Shown here piece after piece: positions 7,895-13,963 of a stretch of DNA of 36,558 nt. A program made the translations under genes and the position numbers. This stretch comes from Chloroflexota bacterium (GTDB lineage: Bacteria; Chloroflexota; Dormibacteria; Dormibacterales; Dormibacteraceae): assembly GCA_005880945.1 (NCBI GenBank), contig VBIU01000070.1, positions 1-36,558 of the forward strand, read 5' to 3'. Below the pieces are notes generated by a model. That model saw only the letters and a list, made by a program, of their open reading frames with translations. It ran no database searches and had not been told where the DNA came from. Position 1 is the stretch's first letter; each line of letters starts with the position of its first letter.

Positions 7895-7924
7895 GTTATA
7901 TGCTAAAGCTCCGATGTTTGTCAA
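7895..7924 (-). promoter_or_regulatory. Promoter candidate for fucD
   Basis: On the minus strand TTGACA (7924-7919) and TATAAC (7900-7895) are separated by 18 bp. Both boxes are close to the sigma-70 consensus. The predicted start near 7888 leaves roughly five bases before the fucD ATG, and no good Shine-Dalgarno site exists there, so the mRNA may be nearly leaderless. The -35 box coincides with the -35 box of the opposing regulator promoter. Confidence 0.6.
7910..7920. promoter_or_regulatory. 11-bp box shared with the transporter promoter region (copy 2)
   Basis: TCCGATGTTTG is identical to 6484-6494. This copy lies in the spacer of the fucD promoter and touches the -35 boxes of both divergent promoters, so a protein bound here could block both directions. 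Candidate operator of the adjacent GntR regulator; inferred only from position and identity. Confidence 0.4.
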
Positions 7925-7946
7925 CGCGCCAAGCTCAAATTACGCT
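7918..7946 (+). promoter_or_regulatory. Promoter candidate for the GntR regulator operon
   Basis: TTGTCA (7918-7923) and TACGCT (7941-7946) are spaced by 17 bp. The predicted start near 7953 excludes the most upstream GTG at 7952 as a start codon with any leader, which supports a downstream start for the regulator. The -35 hexamer overlaps the fucD -35 hexamer on the other strand in five of six bases. Confidence 0.45.
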
Positions 7947-8020
7947 TCGCTGTGCACGAGCAAGCCGTGAACGTCCGACCTCTTGGCAGAACGACGCGTT
8001 TGCTGGACAATCCAGGCACA

Positions 8021-8761
8021 GTGCCAAGGACCACCAGCGCGAGTCGGGGTCGCCGCGGCCCCAGCGTCACCGACGGAGCGATCGACAAGATCCGCGAGCT
8101 GATCGTCTCGGGCAGCTGGGGGCCGGGCGACCGGCTGCCCAAGGAAAGCGAGCTGGCGTCCCAGCTCGGACTTTCCCGCAACTCACTACGCGAAGCGGTG
8201 CGAGCGCTTTCGCAATTGCGGGTGCTCGAGGTACGGCAGGGCGATGGCACATACGTCAGCAGCCTCGAGCCGGATCTCCTGCTCGAGAGCACCGGCTTCA
8301 TCAGCCACCTGTTGCTTGGCGACACCGCTGTCGAGCTATACGAGGTGCGCCGCATCCTCGAAGCTTCTGCGGCGGCGCTTGCCGCGGCGCGCATCGACGA
8401 AAGCGGGAAGGAGGAGCTGCGCAGCAGCCTCGACAGCATGGCCGAAGCCGACAGCGTCGAGGACCTGGTCGAGGCCGATGTCGCGTTTCATGCCGTCATC
8501 GCGCGGGCCACCGGCAACGCCGTCCTCACCTCGCTTCTCGCGAGCCTCTCAACCCGCACCATGAGAGTTCGCCTGTGGCGCGGCCGCAGGGTTGACAACG
8601 CCCTCGATGTCACACGCGACGAGCACCGCCGGATCTACGAGGCGATCGCCGGCGGTGACCCAGAGCTCGCCCGCGCCGCCGCCACTGCTCACATCGCGAG
8701 CGGTGAGCGCTGGCTGCGCGCGCAATTTGCTGCGGGCGATGCGTCCGAGACCGAAACGTGA
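8021..8761 (+). CDS. FadR-type GntR transcriptional regulator (FCD domain)
   Basis: A 246-residue regulator. The N-terminal winged helix-turn-helix covers about residues 18-80, with the recognition region LASQLGLSRNSLREAVRAL and the wing VLEVRQGDGTYV. The C-terminal FCD ligand-binding domain follows, with the DVAFHAVIARATGN signature near residue 150 and a later conserved EHRR histidine. GTG 8021 was chosen because family members usually begin 10-20 residues before the first helix and because the promoter start is near 7953. GTG 7952 and GTG 7967 are in-frame alternatives. It diverges from fucD, and its stop overlaps the GTG start of the mutarotase gene. The inferred role is control of the fucose genes, with a pathway intermediate such as 2-keto-3-deoxy-L-fuconate as possible ligand. 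Confidence 0.88.
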   Translation: MPRTTSASRGRRGPSVTDGAIDKIRELIVSGSWGPGDRLPKESELASQLGLSRNSLREAVRALSQLRVLEVRQGDGTYVSSLEPDLLLESTGFISHLLLGDTAVELYEVRRILEASAAALAAARIDESGKEELRSSLDSMAEADSVEDLVEADVAFHAVIARATGNAVLTSLLASLSTRTMRVRLWRGRRVDNALDVTRDEHRRIYEAIAGGDPELARAAATAHIASGERWLRAQFAAGDASETET

Positions 8762-9066
8762 GGCTCGGCCTGCACACACGACTGAAGCCCGGCGCCGAGG
8801 AACGGTACGAGGAGTACCACCGCAACGTTTGGCCGGAGGTGCTCGAGGCAAATCGTCGTGTCGGCGTCACCAAGTACGTGATCTTCCGCGACGGTCTCGA
8901 CCTCTTTCACTACATCGAGTGCGAGGACTTCGATCGCGCCATCGCCGAGCTGGCTGGCGACCCGGTCAACCTGCGGTGGCAGGCTGAGATGGCGCCGATG
9001 ATGGAGGCCGCCACCGACTTCAGCGGCAAGAACAGCGATCGAATGCCAGTCATCTTCGAACTTTGA
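8758..9066 (+). CDS. L-rhamnose mutarotase family protein, likely L-fucose mutarotase
   Basis: A 102-residue alpha/beta protein of the RhaM/YiiL family, which interconverts alpha and beta anomers of a deoxyhexose. The motif EEYHRNVWPEV (18-28) aligns with the Escherichia coli catalytic histidine region, giving His21 as the likely catalytic residue. The NLRWQAEMAPMM stretch near residue 71 supplies the conserved tryptophan. The length is normal for the family. GTG 8758 overlaps the regulator stop codon (GTGA), which implies translational coupling. Among the surrounding fucose genes an L-fucose-specific role is inferred, as in Burkholderia fucose operons that use this family rather than FucU. 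Confidence 0.88.
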   Translation: MRLGLHTRLKPGAEERYEEYHRNVWPEVLEANRRVGVTKYVIFRDGLDLFHYIECEDFDRAIAELAGDPVNLRWQAEMAPMMEAATDFSGKNSDRMPVIFEL

Positions 9067-9073
9067 GCTCAGC

Positions 9074-10054
9074 GTGAATCCGCGCGAGCGCGTGAAGCTC
9101 GGACGGACGCCCCTCGAGGTGACCCGCTTCGGCCTCGGCACCGCGCCGCTTGCCGGCCTGTACGAAGCCGTGGCGGAGGACCAGGCCGTGAGTGTGATCT
9201 CTCATGCGTGGTCGAAGGGCATCCGCCACTTCGACACCGCTCCGCTGTACGGCCACGGCCTCGCCGAGCTGCGCCTTGGAAAGGCCCTGCATGACCAGCC
9301 ACGTTCTGAGTTCGTCCTGGCGAGCAAGGTCGGACGCCTGTTGCGCGCGGAGGCGCCGCCAGAGCCGGGCCAGTCGTTTCGCGGCACGCCGCCGGTCAAC
9401 CCGATGTTCGACTTCAGCTATGACGGCGTCATGCGCTCGGTGCACGAGAGCCTGGAGCGGCTCCGTCTCGATCGGATCGACATCCTCCACATCCACGACC
9501 CGGACGACCACTACGACCAGGCATTGCAAGGGGCATACAAAGCGCTCGACCAGCTGCGTTCCGATGGCGTGATCCGAGCCGTTGGCGCCGGAATGAACCA
9601 GGCGGAGATGCTCGCCCGATTCGCGCGCGAAGGCAATTTCGACTGCTTCCTGCTCGCCGGCCGCTACACGCTTCTCGACCAGGTCGCACTCGATGAGCTG
9701 CTGCCCCTCTGCGTCGAGCGCGGCATCGCGATCATCGCCGGAGGCGTCTACAACAGCGGCATCCTGGCTGACCCCAAGCCGGGCGCGCGATACAACTACG
9801 TCACCGCGCCGCCTGCGCTGCTCCAGCGAGCGCAGCAGATCCAGGCGGTGTGCGACCGCCACGGCGTGCCGCTGAAAGCAGCGGCCGTCCAGTTCCCGCT
9901 CGGACATCCGGCCGTGAGCTGCGTCGTGGTCGGCTGCCGCTCGGCGGCCCACCTTGACGAGAGCCTCGAGATGTTCGAGATGGCCATCCCGCCGGCGCTG
10001 TGGCAGGAGCTGAAGAGCGAAGGACTCCTGCCGGAGAACGCCCCCACCCCATGA
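9074..10054 (+). CDS. Aldo/keto reductase, likely L-fucose dehydrogenase
   Basis: A 326-residue aldo/keto reductase barrel. The tetrad is visible as Asp54 and Tyr59 (FDTAPLYG), Lys85 (ASKVGR) and His141 (HIHDPDDH). The APLYGHGLAE and HDPDD features are those of D-threo-aldose 1-dehydrogenase/L-fucose dehydrogenase, which oxidises L-fucose at C1 to the lactone with NAD(P)+. GTG 9074 starts seven bases after the mutarotase stop and gives the expected RVKLGRTPLEV N-terminus. Its stop overlaps the lactonase ATG. The assignment rests on family resemblance plus pathway context; other aldoses such as L-galactose or D-arabinose are likely side substrates. Confidence 0.88.
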   Translation: MNPRERVKLGRTPLEVTRFGLGTAPLAGLYEAVAEDQAVSVISHAWSKGIRHFDTAPLYGHGLAELRLGKALHDQPRSEFVLASKVGRLLRAEAPPEPGQSFRGTPPVNPMFDFSYDGVMRSVHESLERLRLDRIDILHIHDPDDHYDQALQGAYKALDQLRSDGVIRAVGAGMNQAEMLARFAREGNFDCFLLAGRYTLLDQVALDELLPLCVERGIAIIAGGVYNSGILADPKPGARYNYVTAPPALLQRAQQIQAVCDRHGVPLKAAAVQFPLGHPAVSCVVVGCRSAAHLDESLEMFEMAIPPALWQELKSEGLLPENAPTP

Positions 10055-10902
10055 GCCTGGTGGTCGATGCGCACCACCATTTCTGGGACCCCGCGCGCCA
10101 CCACTACTACTGGATGACCGACAACGTGGCCGCGATCCGCCGGCACTTCGGGCCTGAGGATCTGCGGCCTCTCCTGGCGCCAAGCGGAGTGGATTGGACG
10201 CTGGTCGTCCAGACGATTTCGAGCATGGACGAGACTCGCGAATTTCTGCGCATCGCCGACGAGACCGAATTCGTGGCCGGCGTCATCGGTTGGGTCGACC
10301 TGACCCACTCGTCAGTCGCCAAGGCTCTGTCCGAGCTCAGGTCCGAAACCGGCGGACATTACCTGGTCGGGATCAGGCATCAAGTTCATGACGAGCACGA
10401 TGAGGAATGGCTCCTGGACAAGCACGTCCAGCGAGGAATTCAGGCGGTTGGCGAGGCGGGGCTCGTCTACGACCTTCTGGTCCGCACGCGCGAGCTGCCC
10501 GCGGCACTCGAGGTGGCACGCGCGCTCCCCCAGGTCCGTTTCGTCATCGATCACATGGCCAAGCCGCGGATCGCCAACGGGCCGGCTGACCACGAGTGGG
10601 AGCTCGCGATGGCTCCATTCAGCGACCTGCCAAACGTCATGTGCAAGCTCTCCGGCATGGTCACCGAGGCCATCCCAACTGAGTGGACGCCCGAGGACCT
10701 GGTTCCCTATGTACGGCGAACCCTCGGATGGTTCGGGGCCGAACGATGCATCTTCGGGTCGGACTGGCCGGTCTGCCTGCTGGCGGGGACGTACGGCCAG
10801 GTGGTCGAGGCACTGAGATATGTGGTAAGCGACCTCAAACCCGCGGACCAAGAGGCGATCTTCGGCGGCAACGCGGTTCGCGTTTACGGCCTGCCGGTCT
10901 GA
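10051..10902 (+). CDS. L-fucono-lactonase-like amidohydrolase (COG3618)
   Basis: A 283-residue amidohydrolase-2 barrel protein. It begins with the VDAHHHFWDP motif (5-14) and continues with RHQVHDEHDEEWL near residue 109, FVIDHMAKP near residue 165 and the C-terminal IFGSDWPVC with the catalytic aspartate. These are the COG3618 hallmarks. Known members hydrolyse L-fucono-1,5-lactone or related sugar lactones to the acid. It supplies the substrate of FucD. The start at ATG 10051 overlaps the aldo/keto reductase stop by four bases and gives the canonical N-terminus. It ends six bases before the convergent nickel/cobalt permease gene, with no terminator visible between them. Confidence 0.9.
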   Translation: MSLVVDAHHHFWDPARHHYYWMTDNVAAIRRHFGPEDLRPLLAPSGVDWTLVVQTISSMDETREFLRIADETEFVAGVIGWVDLTHSSVAKALSELRSETGGHYLVGIRHQVHDEHDEEWLLDKHVQRGIQAVGEAGLVYDLLVRTRELPAALEVARALPQVRFVIDHMAKPRIANGPADHEWELAMAPFSDLPNVMCKLSGMVTEAIPTEWTPEDLVPYVRRTLGWFGAERCIFGSDWPVCLLAGTYGQVVEALRYVVSDLKPADQEAIFGGNAVRVYGLPV

Positions 10903-10908
10903 GAGGGC

Positions 10909-11985
10909 CTACGCCACCTCGTCGACGAGCTGAGACCACCGCTGGTCGATACGTCGCGCCTTGTAGATCACGAAGGCCGCGATCCATGAGATCGCAAACG
11001 CCGCCACGATGAAGTAGCCGGCTCTGCCGATCAGGTCGAAGCCCGCGATGGCGCCGAAGATGCCTCCGTTCAGGTCGAGGGCGCGGATGAGGACCTGCAT
11101 CAGCTCGACGACCCCGACGAATAGCGCCACGAACACCGACAGGCTCGTCATCGTCAGGTTGTAGAAGACCTTCCGGATCGGGCTTGCGAATGCCCACGAA
11201 TACGCCTTGGCCATGAACGCCCCGTCGGCAGTATCCATGAGCGACATCCCGGCCGCGAAAATCAGCGGGAGGGCGATGATCGCCCCGAATGGAATGCCGT
11301 TGGCGGCCGCCCCTGCTGACACCGCCAGGAGCGCCACCTCGGAGGCGGTGTCGAACCCCAATCCGAAAAGAAAGCCGACCAGATACATCTGCCAGCTGTG
11401 GTCGATGACGCGAAACAGCCTGCCGAAGATCCTCGTCATGAAACCGCCGGCGGTCAGCTCGTGCTCGAGCGAATCTCGGTCGTACTCGCCGCCCTTCATC
11501 CGGCGGTAAACACGAACGATGTCGAGCAGGATGACCAGGTTGAGGATTCCGATGAGGACGAGGAATCCCCCGGAGACCACGCCGGCGACGAAGCCTCCGA
11601 TTATTCGGAGCTCTCCCCCATTGCCGGCGACGCCCTCGACGATCCATTTGACGGCGAGGCCCAGCGCGCCCGCGATGAGAAAGACAACAGTCGAATGGCC
11701 GAGCGAGAAGAAGAATCCGATTCCGACCGGCTTACGGCCGTCCTGGAGAAGCTTGCGTGTCGTGTTGTCGATCGCGGAGATGTGATCGGCGTCGAAAGCG
11801 TGCCGCAGCCCAAACGTGTACGCCAGCCCACCGAGGGCCAGGATCGTCGGGTGGCCGGCGCCGTATACAAGCAGCAGGCCCCAACCCGCGACGTGGAGGA
11901 CGCCGACGCCGCCGAAGAAGGCAGCCAGGCGGCTTCGCTCGCCTGTGTCGAATGACTGTCGGAGAAGGGCGGTCATCGACGCCAT
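10909..11985 (-). CDS. NiCoT-family nickel/cobalt permease (HoxN/NixA type)
   Basis: A 358-residue membrane protein with about eight hydrophobic segments. The family signature RHAFDADH (61-68) in the second helix contains the HX4DH metal site. GHSTVVF, LGFDTASE and AGMSLMDTADG are the further conserved NiCoT motifs, and all expected residues are present. It imports Ni2+ or Co2+ with high affinity, driven by the membrane potential. The start is ATG 11985; ATG 11976 is possible, and neither has a clear ribosome site. No cobalamin riboswitch or NikR-type palindrome is visible upstream. A 7-bp inverted repeat (GGTCGCA 12014-12020 / TGCGACC 12050-12056) lies in the shared upstream region. No nickel enzyme is encoded in the window. 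Confidence 0.9.
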   Translation of the reverse strand: MASMTALLRQSFDTGERSRLAAFFGGVGVLHVAGWGLLLVYGAGHPTILALGGLAYTFGLRHAFDADHISAIDNTTRKLLQDGRKPVGIGFFFSLGHSTVVFLIAGALGLAVKWIVEGVAGNGGELRIIGGFVAGVVSGGFLVLIGILNLVILLDIVRVYRRMKGGEYDRDSLEHELTAGGFMTRIFGRLFRVIDHSWQMYLVGFLFGLGFDTASEVALLAVSAGAAANGIPFGAIIALPLIFAAGMSLMDTADGAFMAKAYSWAFASPIRKVFYNLTMTSLSVFVALFVGVVELMQVLIRALDLNGGIFGAIAGFDLIGRAGYFIVAAFAISWIAAFVIYKARRIDQRWSQLVDEVA

Positions 11986-12103
11986 CTGCTGAGCCTAACC
12001 CTTATCGCTACAAGGTCGCAAGTAGGTATTCAAATCGCCCCTCCCAACCTGCGACCACTTCCCAAGAGGCTGCGCCGCCTTGGACCACGTACTCTGTCTT
12101 TGG

Positions 12104-12820
12104 ATGGACCTCGACCGCTTGCCCCCACAGCTGCGGCTGCTGCTTCACACGCTCGCCAAAGCCGTAAACAGTCGCGAACCGGCGATTCGCGGCAGCGTGC
12201 AGGTCTTGCGCGAAGCCAATCCGCACCTCACCAGTGACCAACTGGCGCTGAAGCTGATTCGTTCCACGCGGAGGCGCGTCGCCGCGACCGGCGCGATCAG
12301 CGGGGCGGTCTCGATCGCACCCGGGCTCGGCACCATGCTGGCCGTCGGCACGCTCACCAGCCAGGCCCTATACGCGCTCGAGCAGGAGATCGAGCTCGTC
12401 CTCGCCATCGCCATCATCTACGGTCACGAGCTGGGCAGCTCGGATGAGCGGGTGATCGACGCGCTCGTGGTGGTCGGAATCACGAGCGGCGCCGTCAAGC
12501 TTCGCGAAGATGTCCTGGTCGCGGGCGGCGAACGACTCGCTGTCGCGGCCTTCCGCCGGCTCCCCGCGCTGCTGCTGACGCATGGAGGCGGCCGGATTAT
12601 CAGTCGGATTCTGGCCCGCGTGGCAAGCACGGGCGCAGCGAAGGTGGCGGCTCGCGTCGTACCGCTCGGAGTCGGTGTGGCCGCCGGCGCCGGCTTCGAC
12701 TGGCTGGCGGTCACAGGGCTCGGCCACGCCGCCATGAAGTACTACGGACCGGGAGGCGCGGGCGCGCGGCCCTTGCTACTTGCTCCGGAAAATCCCTCGC
12801 ACGTCGAACTCAACCGCTGA
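12104..12820 (+). CDS. EcsC-like membrane-associated protein, function unknown
   Basis: This 238-residue protein has a small-residue-rich hydrophobic run AATGAISGAVSIAPGLGTML (about 60-80). It is followed by LYALEQEIELVLAIAIIYGHE and, near the C-terminus, a Gly/Ala-rich hydrophobic segment VVPLGVGVAAGAGFDWLAV. This layout recalls the EcsC family, whose biochemical role is not defined. ATG 12104 is used. TTG 12080 in the same frame has AAGAGG ten bases before it and would add eight residues. The last 45 bases overlap the 3' end of the convergent ligase gene. Confidence 0.7.
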   Translation: MDLDRLPPQLRLLLHTLAKAVNSREPAIRGSVQVLREANPHLTSDQLALKLIRSTRRRVAATGAISGAVSIAPGLGTMLAVGTLTSQALYALEQEIELVLAIAIIYGHELGSSDERVIDALVVVGITSGAVKLREDVLVAGGERLAVAAFRRLPALLLTHGGGRIISRILARVASTGAAKVAARVVPLGVGVAAGAGFDWLAVTGLGHAAMKYYGPGGAGARPLLLAPENPSHVELNR

Positions 12821-13822
12821 CGCGATCTGGTCGAAGCCGCACTTGCGCGGTGGTTTGTCGGTGCGCCAGCGCAGGAATCGGGTCGCGTGGCGGAAGCGCT
12901 CACCCGCCTCGAGCTTGTCGTAGGCGACCTCGCACACCAGCTCGGGCCGGACCGTCATCCACTCGGTTTCCTTGCCGCGCGACCAACGGCTCGGACCGCC
13001 GGGCATCCGCCCTTCCGCGTCAGACCATTCCTTGGGCGGCGCAGTCGCTAGAGGCTTGAGCTTGGCGATCAGCTCCTTCCGCTCGGCCGCATTGAAAGAC
13101 GACGTGTGGCCGACGTAGTGCAGGGTGCCCTTGCGGTCGTACAGCCCGAGCAGCAGCGAACCGAGTGACTGACCGTCGTTTGACTTGCGCCAGCCGATGA
13201 CGACGCAATCCGCGGTGCGCTGGTGCTTGATCTTCACCCACATTCGCTTGCCCGGGACGTACGTGCCCTCCCATGACTTCGCCATCACGCCGTCGAGCCC
13301 AGCGCCCTCGAACTGCTCGAACCACTTCCCGGCGGTCTTCTCGTCGCGCGTGTAGGGCGTGAGGAAGATGGGCGACTTGACCCCCTTGAGCAGCCGCTCG
13401 AGGCGCTTTCGCCGCTCGCCCAGGGGTTGAGATCGTAGGTCGGAAGTGCCCTCGGCCAGCAGGTCAAACGCGATGTACCAGGCGGGTGTCGCGGCGCTGA
13501 GCATCCGAACCCGAGAGTCGGCGGGGTGGATGCGCTGCTGGAGGGCGCCGAAGTCAAGGCCGTTCTTCCCGACCACCACGAGCTCGCCGTCGAGGACCAG
13601 CTTGCTCTGGCTCAGCCCCCTGAAGGCGGGCAGGACCTCAGGAAAGTAGCGAGTCATGGGCCGCGAGCCGCGGCTGATCAGGGCGACGTCGTCGCCATCC
13701 CGGAAGACGAGCGTCCGGAAGCCGTCCCATTTGGGCTCGTAGGACCAGCTGTCGCCCTTCGGGATGCCATCCGCGGGTGCGGACAGCATCGGCTCCATCT
13801 CCAGGGCGATCGGCAGTTTCAA
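12776..13822 (-). CDS. ATP-dependent DNA ligase, LigC type
   Basis: A 348-residue ligase made of an adenylation domain and a C-terminal OB domain, without the polymerase or nuclease domains of LigD. Lys31 in EPKWDGFR is the adenylated residue. Other motifs are ISRGSRPMTRYFPE (III region), LDGELVV with Glu80, WYIAFDLL, DGVMAKSWEGTY (IV) and WVKIKHQRTADCVVIG (V). Such ligases act in repair, often with Ku and LigD in actinobacteria, but no Ku gene is here. The start is TTG 13822 with GGGGAT upstream; ATG 13798 (MEPMLSAPADG) matches the usual family start and is a good alternative. Its 3' end overlaps the EcsC-like gene by 45 bp. Confidence 0.9.
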   Translation of the reverse strand: MKLPIALEMEPMLSAPADGIPKGDSWSYEPKWDGFRTLVFRDGDDVALISRGSRPMTRYFPEVLPAFRGLSQSKLVLDGELVVVGKNGLDFGALQQRIHPADSRVRMLSAATPAWYIAFDLLAEGTSDLRSQPLGERRKRLERLLKGVKSPIFLTPYTRDEKTAGKWFEQFEGAGLDGVMAKSWEGTYVPGKRMWVKIKHQRTADCVVIGWRKSNDGQSLGSLLLGLYDRKGTLHYVGHTSSFNAAERKELIAKLKPLATAPPKEWSDAEGRMPGGPSRWSRGKETEWMTVRPELVCEVAYDKLEAGERFRHATRFLRWRTDKPPRKCGFDQIASAVEFDVRGIFRSK

Positions 13823-13946
13823 GTGATTTATCCCCAGCTGTCTATATCTTGTGGACGGCCTAACCCTGTGCTACCATATCTTCTGCCGGTAACCCGGCCA
13901 CCGATTCCGACTTCACGCCCCCACCCCAGCCTTGGGAAGCTCGCGC

Positions 13947-13963
13947 AAGCGGGCTTCCCGCTT
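13947..13963. terminator. Compact 7-bp hairpin just after the flotillin stop
   Basis: AAGCGGG and CCCGCTT form a perfect stem around a 3-base loop. It begins inside the flotillin stop codon on the minus strand. A T-rich tail (TTTATT) follows only on the plus-strand side, so its value as a minus-strand terminator is doubtful. A longer alternative stem, GGGAAGC with GCTTCCC, overlaps it. Confidence 0.3.

Noticed and set aside
7906-7936. Direct repeat AAGCTC at 7906-7911 and 7931-7936 in the fucose control region
   Set aside because: Six bases with 25-bp spacing is expected by chance in this length; the 11-bp box shared with 6484-6494 is the stronger signal.
9050-10183. 377-codon minus-strand open frame across the aldo/keto reductase
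   Set aside because: The plus-strand frame has a full catalytic tetrad and sits in a coupled operon; the minus frame shows no family features.
13828-13836. TTATCCCCA resembling a DnaA box upstream of the ligase gene
   Set aside because: One mismatch and a single copy, with no cluster of boxes, no AT-rich unwinding region and no dnaA/dnaN nearby.
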